A stretch of DNA of 64,000 nucleotides from Schizochytrium sp. CCTCC M209059 (taxonomy: Eukaryota; Sar; Bigyra; Thraustochytrida; Thraustochytriidae), in contig KN805397.1 in NCBI GenBank assembly GCA_000818945.1, forward strand, positions 393,001 through 457,000. Direction: 5' to 3'. The notes beneath the pieces are model-generated. The model made no database searches. It worked only from the letters and a program-made list of their open reading frames with translations, and had not been told where the DNA came from. Each line of letters begins with the position of its first letter. Position 1 is the stretch's first letter. The translations under genes were made by a program, and so were the position numbers. Positions 10,084-22,400 of this stretch are shown piece after piece.

Positions 10084-13011
10084 ATGGGCGAGGAGGACGA
10101 AGACTACGGCCGCCAGCCCCGCGTAGAGCTGCAGGACCACTTCACGCTGGGTACAGCGATCACGCACCTTCGGTTCAGGGATGCGCGCGTGCAAGTGATA
10201 CAGGAAAAGAACCACCAAATCGTCATCGAAGATCACGTGGAAGAGGATGACTACCCCGTGGTGCGTCTCTCTGTGAAGAAATCAAACGTGGGCAACTTTG
10301 GACTCAGCTTCCTCCGCGCCATTTACACGACTGGGGCCATCGTCCTCTTGGGATTCGTTTTTGCCGGAGCCATCGATGTTATCCTACACGTCTTCCTCTC
10401 CATTGTGGCGAACCTGCAGCCCCGCGAAGGCGAGGATGGAAACATGGGGTTTGGCATCATCGAACTACTTGCTGTGCCCACTTTCATCCACTCCTTGGCG
10501 AATGCTATCACCCTCGCCTTTGGCTTCGTAGCAGACATCTGGGATGGCTTCATCTTCTTTCGATATATTACGCATCGAAGTGTTGTCGCAAGCGAGTGGT
10601 TTGCGTGGGCAGCCTTTGTCCTCTGCCCGCTTCTAGCCCTGAGCAGCTGCATTCTGTCTGGCCGCGAGGACTGGTGGCATGTTACGGCGCTATCCCTTTT
10701 CTTTACCTACCTCGTGCTCTACTCGATCTATTCGCTCGCGGTCCTCTTTTACGAGTGCAAGGCAGCTGTTCGGATCTTTCGTTCTTGCGCAAATCCCAGA
10801 TCCGTTTCAGATTCTGGGTGCCTTGGCTCCCTCAAGTTTTTTATGGAAATGTGCAAAGTACGAGTGCGCTTCGCGCTGTCCATCTACCAGCATCACCTCT
10901 ACTCATCTGCCAATGAGAATTTAAGTGGCGCCGTGGAAATGAAAGATGCGGACGAGATCGATGAGAACGGTAAGATCGACACCAACTCTAAGCAAAACCC
11001 AGAGAGGACTCACATGACATGGTGGAGCAAGCTTCTAAGCTGCGGCGGAAACTGTGTTGGGCTCTACGAGCGAGTCAGCCCGCCCAAACGCATCTGGTCC
11101 CTCGTCGAATCGCTTGAAGCTGTGCCCTTCTTCACTCGCTCCTCGTGGACACTTGGCGGTTTGTGCTGCGCCTCCACCTCGCGCGCGACAGTCAGCATTA
11201 TTAGCGGCCAGGGCGCACTTACCCCTGCTCAATGGATTAGCAGCGCTTTGTGCATCATGCTCACCATTGCGCTTCTCGCCCTCACCATTGTCGCTGTTCT
11301 CTGGTACTTTGAACTCGGTGTGGGCAGCTGGGTTCTCGTGCTTATCGTGCTCGCTATCATCGTCATGCCGCGCTTATTCCGCGCGCTCAAGACGCTCTTT
11401 GAGGTCCTCAAGAAGAGCACGGGCCTCTGCCCGCCTGCAGAGTACGCTGCAACGGACTCACGCCGCCTGCATGATACACACGAAGGCGCCACGACGCTCA
11501 ACATTGTACAAGCAAGTGATCGCGATGACCACGAGGGCGAATACGATACAGTGGAAACGCGTGACAAAAACGCTCGGACCCAGCGCCTCAACAATGGCAA
11601 GCACGAAGACGAAGCCAACACGATATATTTTCAGCGCTGGGAGACGGTGCGCCTTGCACGACCGAAATCAGCCGTTGTAATAGTCCTTCTTGCACTGCAA
11701 GTGATCCTCTTCTACGTGCTTCCCTGGGCAGCTCTTATGGCGTCGGAAAACTACCCGCTCGGCATTCTCTTCTTCTTTCTCGGCTCGATTTCTGCCATTC
11801 GATTTTTCTTCAGCCCTCGCATGATGCTGCGCGAATACGGAACCAAGGGCATGTCTGCGGTGGGCCGAAACCCAAAGGACCAAATGCGCCTTGATATCTT
11901 GCTTACCCGTATCTCGCGAAAATCCGTTCGCGTCTGCTTTGTCCTCCTCCTGACACTCGCTTCCATTATTGCGTTTGCCCTTCTTGTGGCCAGTGCCATA
12001 AATGAAGCGAATGCTGACGTTATAAACGGGACCAACTCTTCCAGCGACGAGATCATCTTTCTTAACGACTTTGAATTTCCTGTTCCACCTCCACCTCTGG
12101 ATCTGTACTACCCAACCTGCCGGCTCAACGCCAACGCCCAGGCCGCCGATGTCACAACTGGCCCATTGGGCCTCGCCGACATGGCTTTTTTGAGCCATTT
12201 GGCCTATGTTCGTGCCCCAAATGTGCAGGCGCAGCTCGATTCCTGGTTCGGCAGCGACGTCGCTGTCTTCCAACGAACTTTCTCTGAAGCATTTCTCGCC
12301 GAGTCTACCTCGCCCGTGTCGTACTACCTCGTGTCCTTTCCAGATTATAGTCTCGAGGTTGTCACGGCCCGTGGCACCGTCACCGCTCAGGATGCCTTTG
12401 TGGATCTGCAGCTGTGGCTCTCTGCGTTGCTCTTTCAAGTTGTTCGCGCTGTCATGCCCTTTGGAGGTTTGCTCACCACCATTATTCCCAATCTCGTTGA
12501 CTACATTAGCACCGTCGAGGCTGCCAATATCGAGAGGGTAAGCTACTATCGCGAGCTCACTGAATTTGTCGAAACGGCATCTTCGCTCCGTAACGAGTCG
12601 CGATTTCTTATTACGGGCCATTCTCTCGGCGGCGGCCTCGCCATCATTACTGGCGCACAGCTGAAAATTCTCACGGTGGCCATCTCTGGCGTCAACGCGA
12701 TGCTCTCCCGCCATACCTTTGACCCGCCAGTCTTGGAGGAAAACCTCAACCAGTATGTCTTTAACGTTGTGCCGGACCGCGACCCGATTCCCCGCGTCGA
12801 CGACTTGGCGCGACTATACCAGCGCGTTGAGTGCAATGCTTCTGAGAATAGTATCTTTGCCTGCCACACCATCCTGCGCACGCTGTGCGAGATCTCGTAT
12901 CGCTGCGGCGGGCGACCACCACTGTGCGAGTGTACCACAGAGTATGGTTATCCTGAACCAACCTCAAATGGATCGCGTACCTTTGCAGAGGCGTGCGAGA
13001 CGACGTCATGA
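10084..13011 (+). CDS. Polytopic membrane protein with C-terminal class 3 (alpha/beta-hydrolase) lipase domain
   Basis: 975 residues from the ATG at 10084, which has a good context (A at -3, G at +4). An in-frame ATG at 9943 would add 47 acidic residues in a poor context. The first two thirds hold many hydrophobic segments (for example AIVLLGFVFAGAIDVILHVF, ALCIMLTIALLALTIVAVLW, VVIVLLALQVILFYVLPW, VCFVLLLTLASIIAFALL) separated by hydrophilic loops. The last third (about 650-975) is a lipase-class-3 domain. The nucleophile elbow is GHSLGGGLA with Ser about 847, the acid is probably Asp in VVPDRDPIPRVDD, and the His may be in FACHTI. Six or more cysteines and several NxS/T sites suggest the lipase faces the lumen or exterior. 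The family hydrolyses acylglycerols or phospholipids. Substrate is not deducible; resemblance to diacylglycerol lipases is only in the layout of membrane region followed by lipase. Confidence 0.85.
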   Translation: MGEEDEDYGRQPRVELQDHFTLGTAITHLRFRDARVQVIQEKNHQIVIEDHVEEDDYPVVRLSVKKSNVGNFGLSFLRAIYTTGAIVLLGFVFAGAIDVILHVFLSIVANLQPREGEDGNMGFGIIELLAVPTFIHSLANAITLAFGFVADIWDGFIFFRYITHRSVVASEWFAWAAFVLCPLLALSSCILSGREDWWHVTALSLFFTYLVLYSIYSLAVLFYECKAAVRIFRSCANPRSVSDSGCLGSLKFFMEMCKVRVRFALSIYQHHLYSSANENLSGAVEMKDADEIDENGKIDTNSKQNPERTHMTWWSKLLSCGGNCVGLYERVSPPKRIWSLVESLEAVPFFTRSSWTLGGLCCASTSRATVSIISGQGALTPAQWISSALCIMLTIALLALTIVAVLWYFELGVGSWVLVLIVLAIIVMPRLFRALKTLFEVLKKSTGLCPPAEYAATDSRRLHDTHEGATTLNIVQASDRDDHEGEYDTVETRDKNARTQRLNNGKHEDEANTIYFQRWETVRLARPKSAVVIVLLALQVILFYVLPWAALMASENYPLGILFFFLGSISAIRFFFSPRMMLREYGTKGMSAVGRNPKDQMRLDILLTRISRKSVRVCFVLLLTLASIIAFALLVASAINEANADVINGTNSSSDEIIFLNDFEFPVPPPPLDLYYPTCRLNANAQAADVTTGPLGLADMAFLSHLAYVRAPNVQAQLDSWFGSDVAVFQRTFSEAFLAESTSPVSYYLVSFPDYSLEVVTARGTVTAQDAFVDLQLWLSALLFQVVRAVMPFGGLLTTIIPNLVDYISTVEAANIERVSYYRELTEFVETASSLRNESRFLITGHSLGGGLAIITGAQLKILTVAISGVNAMLSRHTFDPPVLEENLNQYVFNVVPDRDPIPRVDDLARLYQRVECNASENSIFACHTILRTLCEISYRCGGRPPLCECTTEYGYPEPTSNGSRTFAEACETTS

Positions 13012-13475
13012 GAATACGGACGTACACTCAGCTAGAAAGCAGACAAGGAAGGATTAATAAAAGAGTCCATCGCCACATCCTGCTCAAAGCTCACCGCCGT
13101 GATCGCAGGTCTCTCAGCTTTGGCAGATAGATGCTCGTGGGCCAACGTCATAAGACGTTCAAGACTTTTATGAAAACAAACAGACAGCACAAATGGGCGA
13201 TGGCGCGACCGAGGTGGATTGACAAACTACTTGAACATAAAAAAAGAAAAGTAAGAAAAATCCCTCCGCATGCTAATTACGAAAAGGTTAGGGTAAGCGC
13301 AGCTTGGCCACACGAGGCGCACAAGTTGCCTGGTTGGTTGGTCGGTGGATTATAATTGGTTGGTTAATTACGTCAATCAGTCAATCAGTCTCTTTTTCAT
13401 TAGAGTGTAATGTAAACCAAGAGAGTATAAAGAGAAGAAATAAACAACAACAAAGCATTAGAACCTAAACCCAAT
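13012..13475. other. Short intergenic region between convergent genes
   Basis: About 460 bases, AT-richer than the flanking genes, between the lipase-gene stop (+) and the Ca2+-channel stop (-). It should hold both 3' UTRs. TTGG/GGTT and TCAG short tandem runs lie near 13328-13390. No gene is visible. Confidence 0.6.
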
Positions 13476-16400
13476 TTACTCTGCAGCCGAGCTGGACTCC
13501 AAATTCAGCTCGTGCAGAACATGCAGCTTGGCCTCCATGTGATCCAGTCGCCGGAATACCGCACGCATAGAACGATTGAGACCAGATGTAAGCTTCTCCA
13601 ACGCCGCGCGCGTCGTATTTTCAAAGGCGCCATGCGCGCCAAGCGCAAGAGCACGCCCAGAAGGGATCCAAGAAATTGCATCTCCCGATGATTTATCGAG
13701 CTCGGCGAGAACGTAGCTCTCCAGCCCATTGCACTCAGTCTCGTCCTTGGCCTCCAGGTACAGAATGAAACCCAGATAGTCGTAAATATTGTGCTCGTTT
13801 GAAATGTGGTACATGAAACCACCCTTGAACTCCGTGCGTAAACCCTCGCGCCCAGCGTAGCGCGCGAGATCATCTTGACGCTGACGGTACTCGAACGAGA
13901 TTGCATCAAACTCGGCGCGGCCCAAGCCACAAATAAAACACGAGTTGTTGAGCTGGGCGTGGCGATTCTGCAAATCCTCGCGCAGGCTCGAAAATTGGTC
14001 CACGAGAACACCAAAGACAGCATTCAAAAGAAAGATGGACACGATGATGACAAAGCCGAGGTCGAACGCCAGGCGCTGCAATGCCTGGTCGTGGTTGGCG
14101 GGAAGATTGATCATGACCGCCGCAGGACCTTCTCCAACGCGAAGTCCAATGTCGAGAATGAACATGAAACACGTGAGCAGCTCCTCGCACGGATTTTCTC
14201 CAGTCACCGGGTCCGCAAAATGCTCTCGAAACGACAAAAACGCCACCAGCGAAAACCCATACAGAGTGATGGAAAGCAAAATGAAAGTCATGGCGAGACT
14301 GCGAAATGGCACACGCACGGCCTGGACCACATTCTGGAGCGTCTCGTTGCTCAAGACAATGTCAAACATCGGCACCATGAGGTAGACCGCATCCGCGCCA
14401 AGTCCAAGACCCCACCAACAGGCCACTAATGATACCATTTGAAAGAGCGATCTCGACGTTGTGAGCACATCAAAGAGGCAGCAGTACCATTTTGCAAAAG
14501 ATGCAGAGAAGCCTAGTGCTCCTCCAGATCGGCGCACCGCGCGCGCAAAGAGCGTGCCTTGCGCAAGCACCCAAAATTGAGCACACACCAGGAAGCGGGG
14601 GTTTACAAGGACACCCCAGCCAAAGCGAATCGCGAGCAAAACACTCGCCACAGAGCACCCGACCCCGAGAGACCACGCCATGCGGACCTCGCGACTGTTA
14701 TAAGGCTGCGCAAGCGCGGAGGATACGAGCATATCGTCGCCCTGCCCACCTGTGCTGCCAAAAGAAAGTTGTCCCGATGCATGCCCCGACGCCTTGGGCA
14801 GCGACCGCAGCCGCGCACGAGCAAGGCGGAGTTTGCGTTCCAGCTTCTTTAGACGAATCGGAATCTGTGTCAGCAAATCCAGTCCCCGCAGCAAAAGTAA
14901 GTGCGCCATCTGTATCACTGTTAGCAACTGGACCATGCGTAACGCAAGCGCGGGCCCAGGTCCCCCTGCGAGCGAGTCCAACAATGAAGGTAGAATTGTC
15001 GTGACCACATTCGGCGCTACGCATAGTTCCTCGCTGTCACCGTCTTCAGGAGATACTGAGAAACTAAAGAGGAGCAGGAAATTGGACCATACTGAGAGCG
15101 CAAAGGCGATCGCGCGAATCTTGTCGAGATCCATCAAAAGCTTTTGAATGGGCAACGCTTCGGAGAGCTGCTGGACCTGAGAGACCTCGTCCAAGAGAGA
15201 ATTGGCGTTATCGAGGAACTCCCGCAAGCGCAAGTCTGGGTCCTCAACACTGATGTCCTGCATCAGGCTCACACGAGCAGAGTGAGACAGGAAACTGAGT
15301 GCTTTGGGTTTGGGGTAGAAGCACCGATGTACAGAACCCTGAAAGAGGACTTCGACACTCCGAATTGCTTCCATAAAGAACGCGATGGCTTTTTCCTCAT
15401 CAGCCTTGATCATATCCATGAGGTGAAGTCCCCTGGCACGGCGCGCGTCCGAAAGTGTGATCATGATATTCAAAGCGTCGGTGGCAGCCTCAAAAAGATG
15501 CAGCATAGAATCTTCCGAGCGCCCTCGTGACGTACAGAACTCGATGGCGCGATGGATCTCCACGAGACGAGCACGCACAAGAGAGAGCTCGATCTCGCGC
15601 AAAAGTGATTCCTCCACCCTGGTATCCTGACGGCCCTCGAGCATTGCGCAGAGCGCGCGCATTGCTTTTGCCTTGAGCTCTAGAATTAGAAACGCGTCGC
15701 GCTCGTCGTCTTCGGTAATCTTTTCCAGGTCAGCCTCATGCAGAAAGGTATCACCCAGAGTAAAGTTGGTCAAAAGTACCTTTTTCACGGTCTCCAGCAC
15801 GCGATTGATCGGGTTGGATAAGAGGTCCTGGTTCGCCTGACACGGCCCTTGCATGGACTCGATGAGGAAGTCAAGAATCTTGGTCAGCTGCTGCACGGTG
15901 CCTTCCCGGCTGTACGCAAGAACTTCCTCGCTCTTGGTAAGCAGACATGCGTGTTCGACACCGAGCAGCAATACGTTTGTACTGGTACGATATACAGCTG
16001 CTTCCCCTTGCTCGCGTAAAAGATTTTGCATGTCGAGAAAGTGACCTTCCATGCACAGCTGCAAGAAGCGTACCACCTTGACAATATCCTGGGCAGCCTC
16101 GCGTTGTTCAATCTCGGCCTGAGTGCGCTTGCGTCGAAGACTGTGTCGCGACCGAGGCGCCTGCAGCTCGAAAAGTGAAGCAACATCTCTTGCGTGTACG
16201 ACATTTCCGCCTTCCTCCTCGTCACTTGATGACGAGGAGCTCGAGGCACCATCGTCAACGTCAGGGTTGCCGTTCTTGTTCTGGCCCTCGGCCGTTGTCT
16301 GGGTCTCGCCTTGCTTCACGCCCCCGGCCTTAGCATGCTGCGTGGAATGCATTGAACCATTGCGAATGCGGCCTCCACCGCTAGCATTGTCCTCGCTGTC

Positions 16401-19400
16401 TTCCAGCTCGTCGAGCTCGCTGTCAATTCCACCAAGACGGGCGCCACTATCACCCTCGTCGCCGTCGTCATCATCGTCTTCATCATCGTCGATAGACGAA
16501 GAGGTGGTAGAGCTTGCTTTGGATGACGACGTCCCAAAAGAGGTCGCCCCAATCGAGTCGGCGACGATGGAGGAGTTTCCAGACAAGACGGAGGCTGTAT
16601 CGCCATCATCGCGCACAAGAAGCGCTTCTTCCTGAAGCTTGCGCTTCTTGTCAAGTTTGATCTCGGAGCGCGCCGCCTCACCAATCCTCGCAAAGACCGC
16701 CGCGAGACGCGCGAAGAACCGCTCTCCGCGTGGCGACATGAGGAGACCAAAGAGACGCTCCTGAACTTGACGATTTCCGCCCTCGAGGAGGGCGATGAGA
16801 CTCAGAATCGCTTTTCGAGCCAAGGCAGGTGACGTCTCAATACAAAGAACCTGAAAAGACATGTCCACCGCGCCCATGTCGGTGAGTCGAGACTGCGCAT
16901 TCCGCTGAAGTTCCTCTTTGGACGCATCCTTGGCACGCCACGCCACATCAAGATCCCCAATGTATGCAAGTGTAAACTGCACAATGGTGAGCACCTGCTG
17001 CGCGGTCTGGTCTGACCTACGTGCGAGGGGCTCGGTAACGTCATTGTGTCGAATGTTGTGTTCGCGGCAGGATGCGCGCACAAAACCCATGAGCGAACGG
17101 AGAAAAAGAGAGAGCGTTGCCATGTCTCCGCAGGCGTCGTAGATTGACTGAATCATGGAGCGCTGCTCATCCTGAATGAGTTGCTGGATGTGCGAGCTTG
17201 ACTGCAAGAAGCGAAGAAAGACGTGCCAGTTATCGTGCGTGGGCCGTCCTCGTTTCCGCTCTTGCGACCGGAAGAGACGCCGTTCAATGCGCTCCATCTT
17301 GCGACGTTCGCGATCAAGCTGCCGCCGCTCCTTGTTGGCCTTGGCGGAGAGTCGGCGTTCCTCCTCCGTTTTTCGTGCGCGGCGATGAGCCGATATGGAC
17401 TTGAGCAATCCACTTTTGGCTCGCCGTGAGAGGTGTTGCTCACCGGGTGTCTCTGCGAATTCCGTGAGCTCTTGGACAACCGTGAGGAGCGGAGCGCGAA
17501 CCGCAAGGATGGCAGACGGCGCCGTTTGAAACTCAAAGGCAGCATGGAAGAAGGAGCGCAGCATGTACATGAAGCCATGAAAGACAAGACCACGGTAGTT
17601 GCTTAAGGTGTCTGCAACGACATCGCCCCCGCGGCAACGCTCCAAAAAGCTTCCTAGTTCCGTAAGGATGATTCGCAAAAGATCCACGATGCGAGGCACC
17701 TGCTGCATGGTTCCAGCGTCTGCGAGACCTGTGTCGAGAAAGGCATCGGAGAGGGCGCGCAAAAGAACGCAGCGGAAGTGATTGTTCATGGATGGTCTCG
17801 CGCCCGAGTGCGTCGCAAGGTCGAGCAAGAGGTCAAGAGGCAAAAGTGCCTGGACCTTGGCTTCGCAGTACGGGTTGTGGCCACGTGTGACAGCTGAAAA
17901 AAACTCGCCAAGCAGGATGCTCGCAGTGTCACTTGACTCGACCGTGAGGTCCCGAACCATGTTCTCTAGTCGAGCCTCTGCGCCCGGATCTGATAGGATA
18001 GCGTGCATCAGAGCATCCTGATTGCGGCGTATTCCAACTCCGTTCACGGACGATAGCTGCACGAAGAGAGTCAACACATCTTCCGTGAGCTTGGAATGGT
18101 CTACGAGAATATTGATAATGCGAGGCGGGAAGTCGGCGCATATTTTCCGGTTCCCTCGGACAACAGCCGAAAGGCAAGCAATGGCGGGGCTGAGATTGTC
18201 TTCGAGTAGATTTTGCACGAGACCGATGTGATCAAAGACGAAACGCTGATTGTCGATGCTGTCCTCCACAAAGACCTCAAAGAAGCGAAGGGCGAGACGC
18301 TGAATGTCGCGAAGCCACGAGGAGCGGTCGGCGACAAGAGAAAGGGCATGCAGCACGACATCCGCCACATCGAGCGACTCGAGAATGCTGCGATGGGGCC
18401 CGCACGCGCGCGTAAGGAAACCTAGATTGCTTTTCACGCGCTTTATGACATCCCAACCCACGTCAGAAAAAGCATTGTTCACGCCCCAAATCATGTATGA
18501 TTGCAGATCGTTCAAGAGCACCAAGGATCGCGTCTTGATCGAATTGTAAAGCCGTGCCCCTGCAGAGGCACTCACAATGAGCGTCTTTTGCAATCCGTCC
18601 ATAAGACGCGAACCAGGGCTGTGCTCAATGACCAATAGATCGAGAGCGCGCTCGAAAAGCTGCACAGAGGGGTCAACCTGCTGACCACAGCGAATGACCA
18701 TATCTACGAGTAATTCGTCCACGGTCGCGCCAATGTCCGAAGGCGTGAACTGCTTTTGAAGGTCGTAGAGGTTCCACTTGCTCTCCTTTGGGACGCCAGC
18801 ACGCGCGAAGCCTCCCTCGACTTGCTTCACAAGCTCGCACATGCGCGTATCCTGCGCTGCGCCCTCGAAGGCGTCAAGCACGAGCGAGATGGAGTGATCA
18901 GTCTCAAAACGAGATGCCGTGATGAGCAGCTCACAAATTCGCTGCCGGAGTACCATCTCTTGGCGTCGCAGAGAATCGTTTGATACGAAACGCAAAAGAC
19001 GCACCGCGGCGCGGCAGAGATCGATGATTTGTTCCGGGCATGAGCTGTACCCCATCAGTATCAGCGTTTGGCCGAGAGAGATCATGCTTCCTGCGAATGA
19101 TGCCTGGCCGTCGTCTCCTGCAATGGACATTTCGTTCTGCTTTGACGTCAAGTCCCGACTTTCCGTGCGCTGCCGGCCTTCAGTGCCTGTACCTTGGTTT
19201 GATCTGTTCCTCGAGCCGGCTATGGTCTGACCTTCGTGGCGCTGCTTGCTGTTGCGGCCGTAAGCGTCCTTTTGGTCGGAATTTGGGGCGTGGGCCCCGC
19301 CCAACTGGGGCAGCGGCGGCCCCAAATCCCGATTGGCGTACAGAGAGCTCCCCGCGTCCTTGTCCATGGCATATGAGGTGGAAGTCTCCTTGTTAGCAGC

Positions 19401-22400
19401 TTTCGAGGCCTTTTCTTCGACCATGGAAGCGTATCGGGTGAGGGAGCGGAGAACAAATTCGCGCGGAAAAAAGAACTTGTCTGCACCCGAAATGAGGAAA
19501 AAGGGCACAGCTTTGCCCGAGAGAACGTTGGTGAAGGGAGAAGAACCCGTGTCTGCCTCGGTATGAGCAAAAACTCCATCAGAGAGCTTTGCCTGATCAG
19601 GGGACGAAGAGCGTTTAGCGTCAAGAGCAGCATGGCTTGCACTGCTTCGAAAAAGGTTGAGACACTGGGGCATTTGGCGATATCGCCCGTAGGCGCCCCC
19701 CGGCGGAACATTGACGCGAAAGTAAATTTTGCGCGGTAGGTCACGAACCACGTGCGGATAGCGGTCAAGATAGAGAGCCTGAAGAAGCTCGCAAAAGGCA
19801 GCTCGGAGCGAGGGAGCAAGCCGCACGTTGCTCGCACCAACGACGAGCAATTCGTAGGTATAAATTTCCTCGAGTATCTGTATGCAGTTGTAAGACCGCC
19901 CCTCAACAAGCTTGGTCATCAGCACGAGCTGGCCATGGAGGTATGAGCACAGCTGACGAGCGCGCTCGTCTTGGAGGGCCTGGATATCTTCAAGACTTAC
20001 CCAGGTCTTATTGGGCTGAGAGACTGCTGCAGACACGCCGAGATCTTGCGCGGAGTCTGCAAGAAGAGCCGAGTCCCAGGAAATCAGGATTTTGCCCCGC
20101 CGAAGTTGCGGTTTTCCCTCGTCCGGAGAAGCCTCGAGAAGCGTGTCACCGCCCAGCACACGATCACGAAGAGCGGCAAAAGCGCCTCGTTCAGGTCCAT
20201 TAAAGGAAGACTGCGCATGTGCGTCCGTACGGTCTTCATCCTCCTCGAGCTGGAAAGCGACCTCGATGAGAACCTCTTCTGGGTGATTGCGGAAGATCTC
20301 GAGAACAATGAGTTCTTGATTGGAGACGATGCACTTTGTCGTTCCCTGGGCAAGATCTTTGCAGGTACAGAGGGAAGAAAGGAGGTCGACATAGCGCTTT
20401 CGGGGTCCGTGTTCGCGGATCAAGCCGACGAGAAAAGCAATTTGAGGCCCTTTGAACTTTGTGTCGAGCAGGGTCTCATTGTTGTTTACGAGTTTGCGGA
20501 GCAATGTGACGGCGCCAACGCCACAGGAAAGTTGGCGCGCCAGCGACATAAGAACTGGCTCAAAGGTTACCTCGGCGCGCAAAAAATATAAAAAGTCGCA
20601 GAAGGGCCGAGGAGGCCGTGGTAGCTGCGTATCGGCGAGAGCAAGCTCGAGTTCCCGGCTATTTTGAAAGATGGCGGTTGCCGCGCGGAAGCAGAGACGG
20701 TGGATAAAGTATGCCCAGCGAAAAGGTGTCGAGGTGAGCTTGACCATCCAGCCGTCGGCAAGAACGGCCTCGGGGGCGGTGCAAACGTGAAAGAGTACCT
20801 CAAAGAGACGCAAAGAAGCCAAGCGTACTTGTAGCGCAAGCTTTGAAGGTGCGAGTGGCTCCTGGAACACGCGGTTTGCGACGCTAAGCTCATAGTCGAC
20901 GAGCTCAGCGCGGACTTGCTCGTCATCTGTGTCAGGTGTTTCTCCAAGAACAAATGCGAGCGCGTCAGGCTCCCCATAATTATCAACGCCGCGGCAAAAG
21001 GCGAGGAGCTCGCGGAGTACCTCGATCATTGGTGTTGTTTCCGCACGCGTGATGTACGTTTCTTTGGCGCGTGATCGCGCGAAACTTCGCATAGAAGAAG
21101 GATGTCCTCTGGTCCCAAGCGAAGGCCGAGTGTTCGGTTTGCTTCGATCGAACGACGACTTCCGAGCGGGCAAGGGATCTGCGCTGGCGTGGACCATGCG
21201 TTCTCGCAATAGCGAGACGTAGCTCATGGACACCCTTGTCCAGGACTTGATGGTTTCCACAGCCCGGACCGTACTTAAAGGAACAGGGATGCCAACTATG
21301 GCATCCTGGTCGTGGCGCAAAACGGAGAGGCTAACGGAGCCATCTGGCGGTGCATGGAGAAAAAATCGTCGCGCGGAGGATCCGTCGCCAAAGAGGACTG
21401 GCGTCGGTGGCTCGAAAGCCAGAAAGCAAGTCATGTCGTCAAAGCGAATTGCGGCTTGCGAGCGGTCGTTTGGCCGCCCGGCATCGTGGCTATCCGAGTC
21501 AGAATCGGAGTCGAGGTCGAGTCCGTCCGCGTCTGCTCCAGCGCGCGCCTTGCTAAGCGCCGGGGTGAACGAAAAGGTCGACAGCATGCCTCGAAACGAG
21601 GAGGTGAGCTCGAGGTCGAGAGTGCCATATTCCTCAAGCCGATCAGCATCGAGGGTGTGGGGCTTGACAGAGAGGTACCTGCCGGTGGCGAGATGGCGGA
21701 GGGCCACGCGCGAGTTCCATGGGACGGCCCCAACGTGCTGGGAAGACAAGGCAGCCTTGGCAGCGATTGCTGCCGAGGTCTGGCCCGAGCGCTCTGATGC
21801 TTCGCCCATAGAACCTTGTCCGATGGATGTTGAGCTCCCATTGAAGGAGTAGTTTCTCATGGTACTCAGTATGCTGGAACGGCGGCTCGGGGCTCGAGAT
21901 GAGGCTCCTGCTGCTGCAGGGCTAGAGCTTGAGGCTTGCTGCCACTCGAGGACACTCGAAGCATGTTCGACAATCCAGATACTCTGATCGGGTTTGACAG
22001 GGGTGTCTCTCTCTGCCGAGTACCACATTGCGTTACGTGCCGCAAAGTCGTACGGAGCGCCAAGCAAGGCCTCGACTTCCGGATGGAAAAGGTAGATTGC
22101 CTGACAGTCGTAGACGTGCGAGGCTCTTTCTGAGTTGCAGCCTCGTGCAGCGAGGTAAAATCGCCAGCTTGCATTCTGAGAGCTTAGATGAACCTCACGC
22201 AATGCGCGCAGCTCGGATAGGCCGACGCAGTCGATGTTTTGCAAAGGCCTCGGCACAGTCTCTTGGGTACTGTTGAGGTAGTAGTCTGGATATTTTACAG
22301 AGCGCAGGAAAATCTGGTCACCCGCATAAACTCTCGCGCCCTCTGCCCGAACCTTGAAGCGAGGCAGAATCTGGAACCAAGCGAATTCAGAGCCCTGGTC

